A program made the translations under genes and the position numbers. A stretch of 64,000 nucleotides of DNA from Sordariomycetes sp. S80-01Y. Its lineage: Eukaryota > Ascomycota > Sordariomycetes. The stretch lies in the NCBI GenBank assembly GCA_037042185.1, contig JAXQJY010000029.1:1674001-1738000 (forward strand), in the 5' to 3' direction. The notes beneath the pieces were generated by a model. It did no database searches and was not told the DNA's origin. It saw nothing but the letters and a program-made list of their open reading frames with translations. Of this stretch, positions 33,502 to 42,603 are shown in pieces. Each line of letters starts with the position of its first letter. Position 1 is the stretch's first letter.

Positions 33502-36366
33502 GAGCGTGTGATGACGAAAGAAGCCCGTGAGGATTTTGAAAAGTTGAGATAAACTGGTTTGCATGCATATACGGCGTTTAAGCGGTTTGGGTTTGATACA
33601 AGGCTTGTGTCCAAATATCTTGCTTGAGTAGAACCTGAGGCAAAAGCGCCCAATATTTGGGCATTTTAGACCGAGAGTTACATATAGAATAACGGCGGTC
33701 CTATTAGACTTAAGCTCCCGTCTACCTCCCCGAAACGGGACAGCAACTTAGACGTGATGCTGGTCCCTATGTTCTCACTCTCGATGTTGGAAACACAGGA
33801 TTTGAAACCTCGTCTTCCACTGGTAACTCCATGGAGGGGAGGGAGAAGGGGAGGAGTCTAATGCCGGGGTTTCTCTTCGGCAACTGTCGGTCTGAGATTC
33901 TTGTTCCTGGTGCTCACTCCTCTTCGAGCCGGCGACACGGTGATACCGACGCAAAGCACGAGATTTCAGCGGTATCTGCTGGTGCTCTTCGTGAAGCCTG
34001 AACATGTCTTAGATGGTGCATTATTACGGGTTCCTAAGGCTCTAGCACTGTATATGTATACTGCCTCACTGTCACTTCCAGTGGCACTGACCTGCTAGGG
34101 GCACTGAAGGCAACTGAACCTGCAATAACAACTTGCCTAAAACCGGGCAGGTACCTGCACTTTACATTTTTTTTTATCAGGAAGTTTTCAACACTTCAGC
34201 TCAAACTTCAAAGCACTTGAAGTCCCCTCACTCCATCTCCTTCGTTTCCTCTTTCCTGTCTGCATCACGCAACCCCATGGCCATCGCCGTTCATCGTATC
34301 TGAGTGTCACTCATCGAGTCTGGACCCCATCGTCATGGAGCTACCTTAGCAAGCTCTGCACTCTCTTTCTTGCCTCCTCATCGCAGCCTGGACACATTTT
34401 TGCGGCTTGCCGTGGCACTTCTCAGCTTGAAGCGGTGACGAGCAGTCCCTTGCCGTTCCCTCCTCCACGAAGAGAACCTCTCCGCCACCATTCTCCAACG
34501 CCCTGCCATGTTGCTCTCCGGTCCAGTATGCAGCTGGGAGGAAGCTGTTGGGTTGAGATGTCAGGCCTTCTCTAGGCTTCCGTCAATAGCTCGTTGTTGA
34601 AGTTGTTTTTGACAGCGTGAGCAATGGTCTCAGCGTAGTGAGTGACTCCGTCTGCCTCGAGCCTTCAACAAGCTAATCGCGCCGCAGCCTGATACTTACA
34701 CCGGCCTTAAGCTGCTTATGGATGGAAGATCCTTTCAAGCAAAGGGAACCGAAGAGGCTGCCGCCCACAGCTTTCGTCCATATCTCACGCATGCGAGGTT
34801 ACGGGCTGGACATCTCGCCCCAGCTCCGCACCTTCAGAAAGAGCCCAGCTTTCGGCTGGCAGAATTCGCAAGCCAAAGAATTGGTCGTGGTGAGTAATAC
34901 ATCGCTGAAATTTCGGGCGTAAACCACTGACATCTGCCCTAGGTCCAACCCGGAACTTCTCCTCGTTCATTCGTCCTGAGCAGGACTTTAAGAGGCTCAA
35001 GATATGGTCGAGTCACACTCGATCAGAATCCGCACATCATATGCAACGTTCGTCCTGGGCAGGACTCTAAAAGGCCCAGCATAATCCCTGGTCGCTGGGT
35101 TCAGAAAGTTCTTCCTCCCCGTGGAGGGAGAACAGTGCCTTCTTCTCTCTTGGGATCACACCTTTGGTGGATCTTTTTTTCCGCGGCAGAGTCGTTGGAG
35201 GGTCTCCCTTTCCCCTCCCAGCGTATCTCTCAGAGGGACGTTCATTGTACATGGCAAACTGCTTAGTAGGACAGAAGAAGGCCGCACTGATCACCCTGTG
35301 CAGACTCAGAGGCCGACAACACTATTGCGCGCGAGATTGGCTAGCACCAGAAAGTCAACTCACCCGTAAGACGGGACCGTTCTCGATCTACCCCAGGGAT
35401 TTGGTTTCTCTACCTTCAAGGAAATTGGCAGCAAGAACGTCGGATTGATCGCCGCACTTGAGGTCTTTTCATCGAATAACAACCTGTTCTGAAGGGGATA
35501 AGCGTGATAGTAAGGGCATCCTTCGCTGCTGGTCAGGAGCCGACTTCGACCAAGCAGCACCAAGACACCATGCCACTTTGCCCCAGAGCCAGCATCTCGG
35601 ACTCGGCCGAGGAGGTTGTCATGAATTGCGGGACTGTAACATGTGAGCCGCCACCTTGTTTCGACATAGCTAGTTGAGCAGGGTTGGTCACGTCTCCCTG
35701 GTGGTGTTTTGTGTACTTGATGCACCGCCGCCATGCTCAGCAGGTTGCGTCGAACGAGGAAGCATGAGTGGCATATTGCATGGGCCAGAGAGAGAGAGAA
35801 CGGCCCCCTGTCGAATATTTGTGGTTAGAATAGAGCTCAATCTTTGCCGACGGGCTTTCGACTGCTGAGCTCATCGTGCTCGGCCGCTCACGCAAAAGTC
35901 ACGTAGCCGCAAGGCTAACCGTCACAACCATCAAGAGAGGTAGCAGGCAAGCTACTCATGTTTTTGGTGGGATGCCTTGAGATTTCCAAGTATACGTAGC
36001 CTTGCCTAGTTTAACACAACTGAGATTACCTCCAAATACTGAAGTTCAATATCGCAAAGGTGACTAAGTACCTTCACCATGTTGCATCAGATTCCCTTAA
36101 CACTCTCACACAAGATCACAATCGATATTGCGACAAAAGTAGGGCGCAAATAAGTCATAATACACGTTTAAGGCTTGGCAATCCTATTGATACACCTCAA
36201 GGGGTGTGGTATCCTTATTGCATCCTCCCCAACGCCAATATCATAGTAAGCACCGATCCATTTCAAACTCCAGAAACCCAAATTTGTTTGATCATTTACT
36301 TGGCATTACGACCGAAGTTACTATAAAGCTGTCAGAAAATAAACGCGCGCATGCCGAGAATTGAAC
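33502..36366. other. Intergenic, 2.9 kb, the largest gene-poor gap
   Basis: This lies between PXR1 (+) and the convergent 66-residue gene (-). It contains an imperfect spaced direct repeat (34971-35084, listed separately) and a markedly AT-richer stretch from about 35880 to 36330. Open frames of up to 124 codons occur on both strands, but none has a recognisable domain. No transposon ends or polymerase motifs are visible. Confidence 0.5.
34971..35084 (+). repeat. Imperfect 35-bp direct repeat, period 79 bp
   Basis: Copies begin at 34971 and 35050 (both TTCGTCCTGRGCAGGACTYT...). They agree at about 29 of 35 positions, and five of the six differences are transitions. Each copy contains the small inverted repeat GTCCTG/CAGGAC. 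Confidence 0.75.
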
Positions 36367-36615
36367 CTACTTGTGGAAGAACTGGCTGAAGATACCAGTC
36401 TTGGGAGCTTGGTCGGATAGCGAGGCGCGGCGAGCTATGTTGGCATCGGAGCCGCGCTTCTGGTTGGCGAGGCTCTCGAAGCCGGGCATGAAGCCGGAGC
36501 TCTCCTGGATAGTTAGCGTTGAATGTCCTAGGGGAGGTGACGAGAAGCGTACACGACGACGACCCCCGGTGGTGGTCTCGGGCTGAGCGGGAACGGTCTG
36601 CTGAGGTTCGGCCAT
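36367..36615 (-). CDS. Small conserved-looking protein of unknown function, 66 residues
   Basis: Exons 36615-36553 and 36504-36367. The ATG at 36615 opens MAEPQQTVPAQPETTTGGRRR. A 48-bp intron (36552-36505) has GTACGC donor, CGCTAAC branch point and CAG acceptor, and splicing continues with ESSGFMPGFESLANQKRG. The intron length is a multiple of three with no stop, so retention would give an 82-residue form. The C-terminal half has RRASLSD, a good match to a PKA site, and ends in GIFSQFFHK. There are no membrane segments or cysteines; it is basic and probably cytosolic or nuclear. I do not recognise a characterised family. Clean splice signals and a compact start make it more likely real than chance. 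Confidence 0.6.
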   Translation of the reverse strand: MAEPQQTVPAQPETTTGGRRRVRFSSPPLGHSTLTIQESSGFMPGFESLANQKRGSDANIARRASLSDQAPKTGIFSQFFHK

Positions 36616-37694
36616 TGTGAAAGATGTAGGTGTTGATGGAACAGCGGTCCAGGTGATTGCTCTGCAAGGGAATAATTGGCGATGCTGTCTTTGTGAGGTT
36701 GGAATGGGATTTCTTCTTAACACGATCAAGAAAGAGGGGGAGGAGATGGAAGTCGTGTGACTTATATACAGCAAACAGCCACCCCCCCTTTGGAGCTTCC
36801 CGCTCCTCGAGCTCTACTTGCAATCCGGTCCAATGACGTCCCCCAATGGCCTCCCCTCCGCAAACGCAGTGACACACCACCCACCACCCTTCTTATGCTC
36901 CCTGCCGTCCAGTAGGGACTGGAGTGGTCTCAGACCTCTTGACAGACGGCCCGCGCACTGCACTGGGCAGGATCGTCGCGTTGGGCGAAGCCTCTGACAA
37001 ATGCGCCCACCCCCATCTCGCTAGCAGCCGAACCCTCGTTTCTGGTCAAACACACGCACGCACGCACACCACTTAGCTAGCAGTAGCGGCAGATAATCAG
37101 GCACTGGAGCTAGGGTTCTGGATCGAGGGCCCCCTCCCCCCTCTGGATGATGACGGCGATGATGCCTCGAGAGACAGAGTTTGGGACCGTTGGCGTCGAT
37201 CGTGGAGACGTCATTGGGGGAGCGCGGCAGGTCATGACGTGTAGAAGTCGACCTGAACTTTATGAAACGCAAGCTCTGCGGGACCGTCAATTTCGCAGAA
37301 TGAGGGGGGTTTTCTCATTGGCCTCTGCCCATGTTCCTGGTGCTGGCTTGGTGGCACCGGTCTCGAATCGTGCTGCTTGTGGTTGCGAGTAGTTGCTTTC
37401 GCGAATGGTGGGATCATCGCTGAGAGAGGGTCATTGTCATGCACAACGCCGGCTGCCGCGAGTGGGGATGCCGGTGAACCCCTAATCGGAGGCTCGATTT
37501 CGGGCCTTGGCCGCACCCACTCGGCTTCCCGCGCATCGAAGGGCACGGCGACCCCCATGCGGACGTCGCTACCGTTGGTAAGGCGCTGCCAGTGCCTCCG
37601 GTAACTACTGCAAACAGAATACCATGTAATCGTGGGAATCATCATCATCATTCCGGCTCTTGTCTACAAGTCTTTTGTTTTCTACTGCCCTTCT
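36616..37694. other. Intergenic, 1.1 kb
   Basis: Promoter of the 66-residue gene and 3' flank of FRS2, both on the - strand. GC-rich with short CACACG- and ATC-type simple runs (about 37043-37062 and 37643-37651). No gene is supported. Confidence 0.55.
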
Positions 37695-39286
37695 CTACTC
37701 CTTCTCCAACCTGACCGCTGGATTCCGCTCGATGAAGCCGAGATCCACCTTGTGCCCAAGCAGCTCTCGGATGTTGGAGATACCGTACTTGATCATGGTC
37801 GGTCTCTCCAGGCTCAGCCCCCATCCAAAGACACGCATGTCCCTCGGCAGGCCCATGCTCTCCAGCATCTCGGGACGGAACATGCCGCTGTTGCCAATCT
37901 CGACCAGCTTGTTGAGGCCCTTGTGGAAGCTGAAGATTTCCATCGACGGCTCGGTGTAGGGGTTGTACGTTGGCTTGAACTTGAGGTCCGTGATGCCCAT
38001 CTTGCCGAAGAAGATCTCCATGAACTCCATGAGACCTCCCAGGGTCAGCCCGTAGTCTGCAATGACACCTTCGATCTGGTGGAATTCTGCCAAGTGCGTC
38101 GCGTCAACCGTCTCGTTTCGGAACACGCGGTCGATGGAGAAGTAGCGCGCTGGCGGTGGCCTTCCGTCGGGGCCTTTGCTCGCCGCCAGCTTGGATAGCA
38201 TCGCCGTCGAGATGGACGTCGTGTGTGTTCGTAGCACCAGCTTGAGCGACTCCTCCTCTGCCCAGGGATATTTGTATCCGATCGACCCAAACTTGCCATC
38301 CTGGTGCACCTCCTGCACGTTCTTCCAGTACTCGTCCATATCCTGGCCTTCGACCTCCGCCCTCGGCTTGTCCGCCACCTTGGGGTCCGAGATGTAGAAA
38401 GTGTCCTGCATATCACGGGCGGGGTGTTGTTGCGGCACGAAAAGCGCGTCGAAGTTCCAGAAGCCCGTCTCGACAAACTTGTTCGTAGGCATCTCCTCGA
38501 AGCCCATCTCGAAGAAGATCTGCCTGAACTCGTGACGCACCTTGTTCAGCGGATGCAGGGCTCCGGAGTGCTGGTCTCCTCCGAGGGTCTTGAAGTTGTA
38601 GGGCTTGAAGTTGGCCGTCTTCCACTCGCCGGATGCGAGCATTTCAGCTGTCAGGTCTGTTTCCTCCTTCTTGATTTCGAGGGCGAACTGGGGACCTTTG
38701 CTGACTTTGAAGGAGAAGACCTTTTGCACCTTGACCAGCTTGCGCTTTTTCAAGTCTGCCACGACCTTAGCATCGCCGGTCTTGGTCTCCTGGATCTTCT
38801 GGAGGGTGGCGCGGGTGGTGTCCTCGATCGACTCGGTCTAGGCGAGATATCAGCTTGCGGCCGTCGGCGGCACAGTCTAATTACACTTACCGTAGCCACC
38901 AACTTGCCATCCTTGCCCTTGGAAATCCACTTCTCCTTGAAGGCCTTGCCCTGTCCCATCTTGGTCACTGTCTTGTCCCCAATGGCCTGCTCAAGTTCTT
39001 GAATGGACAGCCCCTCCATAGCCTTGCTAACGGCCTCAAAGACCCTCGCCTCGTGACTCCCATGGTCGACAATTTGCTGAGCCTCGGGTTCCAAAATGAG
39101 CTCTTCCTTGTCAAACTTCTCAAAGGTGATCATGTCCCGCCCCGCAAGTCGGTCAATGGCGGGCTTGAGCTGGTCGAAGGATAACGAGGGGTAGGCTTCG
39201 GAGGTGAGGATGGGGTCTTGTTTCGAGAGGAGCTGGAGAATCTCAAGCGCGAGGTCCCCCGCGGGGTCTGCGCTTGAGGTCGTCAT
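37695..39286 (-). CDS. FRS2: Phenylalanine--tRNA ligase alpha subunit, cytosolic
   Basis: Exons 39286-38891 and 38837-37695 around a 53-bp intron give 512 residues, close to the yeast protein (503). The N-terminal part holds the winged-helix DNA-binding-fold domains typical of eukaryotic alpha chains ([19 protein letters not shown]). The class II catalytic core follows: [20 protein letters not shown], motif 2 at [20 protein letters not shown], and motif 3 at [17 protein letters not shown] near the C-terminus. With the beta chain (gene elsewhere) it forms an alpha2beta2 enzyme that charges tRNA-Phe. The ATG at 39286 is the first that gives the conserved N-terminus. Dsc4 is transcribed divergently 672 bp away. 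Confidence 0.97.
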
Positions 39287-39958
39287 CTTGGTGGCTGGCG
39301 GTGACAGAGTCGTGTCGGGTCGGGTCGAAGGGCTCTTGGTCGAATCTTTTGAATCCTGGATCTGAGTCACGGCGCAATTGTCGCCGGCTTTCGTGGTGGG
39401 GGGAATTTCGGCGGGAGCTGCCACATGCACAGCGGGGTTCCCTGCGTCGGCGTTACGTTGATCCCCTACCAAGACGCCGTGCTTGTACCTCAATGGAGCC
39501 ACTGACAGAAACAGCGAAAGCTCAAGAGCTCGGCTGTCTGTCGAAAAGGAGTCGCCAGCCTGAGTCTGGAACAGCTGAATATGAACATATGATCGGATTA
39601 AGACATCTTGACGTACTTTTGCCTTGAGTGTATGACTAAACATATATTGTTCTATGCTATGCCTACCACTTGAGTAGCATAGCTCGTGGTTCTCTCACAC
39701 TGGGACCTGCTTGAGGCGGCTGGGGTACGTACTCCGCCAGGCACCTCGGGCAATGGCCACCGTCCAAGACATCATGCACGCACGCGCTCATCTTACATCT
39801 CCCGAATCTTACTTGAAGTCATCGGCGCAAAAGCACGGCCGCGCGCATAGGAGCTCTGGCGACACTCTCTTGCCCATGATATCGTCTACGCAATAACTTC
39901 CCTCTGCGCAAATGCAGATTCGAACCAGGTTACGATCGAACCATGAGCTGAGGCGACT
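39287..39958. other. Divergent promoter region between FRS2 and dsc4
   Basis: 672 bp between two start codons pointing apart. The frame of FRS2 stays open upstream to 39643, but this looks like leader sequence. No further gene is supported. Confidence 0.6.
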
Positions 39959-41041
39959 ATGAGCGATGATCCCTCGTCAAGCTCCGCGACGCGCGCCGGA
40001 AATGCGAACGATACGAACAACAATACCTCGTTGAGCGGCCAAGGAAGACGACTCGGCCGCGATGGCGACGAGGGCGACACTAGGACGTCCCGCGACGGGC
40101 GTCGGCGGAAGAAGGGAAAGAAGAAGCACCCCCCTGGACTTGTGAAGAAACTCAGCTTTGTCACGCACCTGTTGCAGGGACTGGACTATCTTGTCTTTGC
40201 AGAGCTCAGCGCTTTGTACTACATGGAGTGCGTACTGCGACCTCGACGAGAGGAGTTTGGACTAACGTTTACTAGATGCTCTTTCTTCCGTCTCCTGATC
40301 CGCGCCATCAGCCAGATGTTGTTTCTATCACCCAAGGACATAAGTTTCCCGTTCAGCATTCCCGCGAGCCGAATCCACGTCGCAATGATACTCCTGTCGA
40401 ATTCGTGGTGCGTACTGGTTCATCTGCTGGCTTCCCTGCCAGTTGGGAAGGAGTACCACAGGGGATACCAGCATGGAGGCATGATTATCGATTTCATTGG
40501 ACAAAAGCCGCCCACCTATAGGGCATATTACTTGCTTGCGGACTTGCTCGTCTTCCTGCTCCAGTGCCTGATGCTCACGATACATACGGAACGCGAGAAG
40601 CTTAGATTGCTTCTAAAGACCTTCAAGCCGCTCAATCCTGCCCGCGCCCCGGACGGCGCAGATGCGCCACGTACGATCGAAGACCTAGATGCCGAAGAAC
40701 AGGGCATTAGAAGTACGGATCAGCCGTTCGAAGAAGAGGCGAATGGGGCTATAGAAATGACTCCCGTACGATCTTCGCGAGAAAGTCGGCGAGCTTCCAG
40801 AAGGAGCAGACGGGATTCAGCCTCTCGGTTCTCCGACAGTTTGCAATCGGGAAATGCCATATTGGACGAATATCATGTGGTCAATTGCATAAGGGTGGCC
40901 ACAACCTCGGTCGAGTCTGCGGCAGCAGACCTGCAGAATATTGGATACAGGACCACTCTGTTCGCGTTGGATGCCCGTAGGAGAGGACTGTATAATCTTG
41001 AGCGGCGGAACCAGCAAGCAAACACGGACATGGAGACATAG
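39959..41041 (+). CDS. dsc4: Dsc E3 ubiquitin ligase complex subunit 4 (DUF1746)
   Basis: Exons 39959-40227 and 40276-41041 give 344 residues. The intron is 48 bp, ends in GACTAACG...CTAG, and contains no stop in frame; unspliced, it would add 16 residues. The N-terminus is Ser/Asn/Arg-rich. The DUF1746 domain starts at KKLSFVTHLLQGLDYLVFAE and includes LYYMECSFFRLLIRAISQML (across the junction), IHVAMILLSNSWCVLVHLL, GGMIIDFIGQKPP and a further hydrophobic helix. The tail is acidic, then Ser/Arg-rich. In fission yeast and Aspergillus, the Golgi Dsc complex ubiquitinates membrane proteins and is needed to cleave the sterol regulator SREBP under low oxygen. Rcl1 converges on this gene with 68 bp between stops. 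Confidence 0.87.
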   Translation: MSDDPSSSSATRAGNANDTNNNTSLSGQGRRLGRDGDEGDTRTSRDGRRRKKGKKKHPPGLVKKLSFVTHLLQGLDYLVFAELSALYYMECVLRPRREEFGLTFTRCSFFRLLIRAISQMLFLSPKDISFPFSIPASRIHVAMILLSNSWCVLVHLLASLPVGKEYHRGYQHGGMIIDFIGQKPPTYRAYYLLADLLVFLLQCLMLTIHTEREKLRLLLKTFKPLNPARAPDGADAPRTIEDLDAEEQGIRSTDQPFEEEANGAIEMTPVRSSRESRRASRRSRRDSASRFSDSLQSGNAILDEYHVVNCIRVATTSVESAAADLQNIGYRTTLFALDARRRGLYNLERRNQQANTDMET

Positions 41042-41109
41042 ACTTGGTTTCCGCAGCAAAGGAGCAAAGGCATTGTATCATAACCTTGCATAGCGTTCGA
41101 ATTACTGCC

Positions 41110-42324
41110 TTATGCCATCTTCCTACCCACGTTACCAACCCCTGTTCCCTTAACGGTAACAATGATGTCGTCTGTGTCGTCGTTGACGTCCCGTAATCCC
41201 CAGCTGCTTGCGCCAAATGTTCGCAAGTCCCTCGCTAACCCTACAGTTTCTTCTGTCCCGAGGGTCTCCTTCCCTATCCTCAAGCGACCAACGTCTTCTG
41301 ATCCCATGGCCATCAAGGTAAGCACCGTTGCTGTTGCAATAGGGCTCACGCAGCCTCCCTTCGAGATGGTCTCCAGTAGTTGGTAGGCACATCGTTTCCC
41401 GATGTCTTCTGGTACGACACCTCCATCCGATGGCACAACCACGTCCGCCGAGTACAGCACGCCAACGGCGCTGGACTCTGCTACCAAGCTTAATCCAAAG
41501 CCAATGCCTAACCGGCGTTTGCTTCCTTGCTTGTCACCCGTCGGTACCAACGGCGCCTGGTCATACTGCGCAGCGACATGTATATCCGACACCAACGGGT
41601 TCAACACCTCCCTCGCCGAATGGATCATCCTCGCATTGTTCGAAGCACTCACGCCTGTCGCGTATGCCACGCCCCGTATCCTCTTTATCCTGCCGGGACT
41701 TCGGTTCAGATGTAGCGTCTTCGGTAACCGGACCTGGCTCGCGAATCTGAGCTCCACGCAACCGCCACCGCCACGGCCCTTAGGTCCAGCGCATGATCTT
41801 TGTAAGACTCGCAGTTCTATCCGAGCGGGGTGGATCCCAAAGAGACCGAAGAGCGGGAGGATAGCGGTTCGGAAGGTGTCGACTGAGACATCGCCCGTCT
41901 CGGTAGCGGATGTGATGACGCCCGCGCCGGTGAAACGGACGTTCATGTGTGCTTTCGAGAATGGCGCGAGCAGACACAGGGGTAGCAGGAAATACGACAC
42001 TCCTCGAGTGCAGTTCCATGGCAGATTGTGTTCGATTACGTCGCCTTCCCCCGCTCCCTGTCCCGGTATCGCACCCGTGATTAGTCCAGGATGGTAGGTG
42101 ATCGTCGTACCCGTCACCGAGATTTGCATCGAACTTCCATTCGTGATGGCCTCGAGCAGGCGCAAGAAGGAGACCTCATGAGGGGCAAGGCCGGGCTCGG
42201 TGGGTGACGAGCTGCGGATCTTGGAGATGTGGACTGGTCGCCCGGTGAGGGTCGCGAGGGTGAGGCGCTGAATGAAGCCCCGATGGCCTGTGAAGCGGAG
42301 GAATTCCGGGGTTGAGTTCGACAT
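41110..42324 (-). CDS. RCL1: Rcl1, RNA 3'-phosphate cyclase-like 18S rRNA biogenesis factor
   Basis: Single exon of 404 residues. It opens with LRFTGHRGFIQRLTLATLTG, the Rcl1 version of the cyclase fold, followed by APHEVSFLRLLEAITNGS, GDVIEHNLPWNCTRGVSYFL and the central RVLQRSCAGPKGRGGGG block. The SSU processome class is indicated by VNPLVSDIH-like (LNPLVSDIHVAAQY) and GFGLSLVAES, and by the lack of the C-terminal catalytic histidine motif found in true cyclases. Yeast Rcl1 acts with Bms1 in the nucleolus for cleavage of pre-rRNA at site A2. The PPR gene starts 279 bp away in the opposite direction, so the two must share an upstream region. Confidence 0.95.
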   Translation of the reverse strand: MSNSTPEFLRFTGHRGFIQRLTLATLTGRPVHISKIRSSSPTEPGLAPHEVSFLRLLEAITNGSSMQISVTGTTITYHPGLITGAIPGQGAGEGDVIEHNLPWNCTRGVSYFLLPLCLLAPFSKAHMNVRFTGAGVITSATETGDVSVDTFRTAILPLFGLFGIHPARIELRVLQRSCAGPKGRGGGGCVELRFASQVRLPKTLHLNRSPGRIKRIRGVAYATGVSASNNARMIHSAREVLNPLVSDIHVAAQYDQAPLVPTGDKQGSKRRLGIGFGLSLVAESSAVGVLYSADVVVPSDGGVVPEDIGKRCAYQLLETISKGGCVSPIATATVLTLMAMGSEDVGRLRIGKETLGTEETVGLARDLRTFGASSWGLRDVNDDTDDIIVTVKGTGVGNVGRKMA

Positions 42325-42603
42325 CTTGGGGTATCTTGGGCGAATTGTTGCGAATGCGACGAGACATCCGCGGTGTTAGACAAAAATTATCTTTCTGCCA
42401 AATGAAGGTTGAAGTCGCCGCTGAATCGAGAAAGCGGTGGGATTAACTCCACCAAAAAGTCCTTCGGCGGGCCTTATCGATAGCGTCGCGGAGCTCGAAA
42501 GATCGTGACGCGCCCCCGTTGCTCAAGACGTCGGACTTTTGCGAAACCAACACCTCAGCCTTCAACTACTCGGTCCGATGTTGGTTGCGAGATCAGCCCA
42601 AAT
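42325..42603. promoter_or_regulatory. Compact bidirectional promoter between RCL1 and the PPR gene
   Basis: Only 279 bp separate the two outward-facing start codons, the tightest divergent spacing in the window. No clear TATA box is visible on either side. Confidence 0.6.

Noticed and set aside
32567-33568. 333-codon open frame antisense to PXR1
   Set aside because: It is the shadow of the Lys/Glu/Ser tract, giving Ser/Phe/Leu runs, and has no homology signal.
36060-36326. 88-codon frame in the AT-rich island as a gene
   Set aside because: No recognisable family, no leader features and skewed composition. Kept only as part of the island observation.
36345-36370. tRNA-like B box (GGTTCAATTCT) on the - strand
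   Set aside because: There is no A box, no cloverleaf stems and no acceptor pairing upstream; the match falls at the stop codon of the 66-residue gene.
39895-39945. GGTTCGAATC-like B box on the - strand before dsc4
   Set aside because: The flanking bases do not form a T-arm stem, and the expected A-box region is the dsc4 start.
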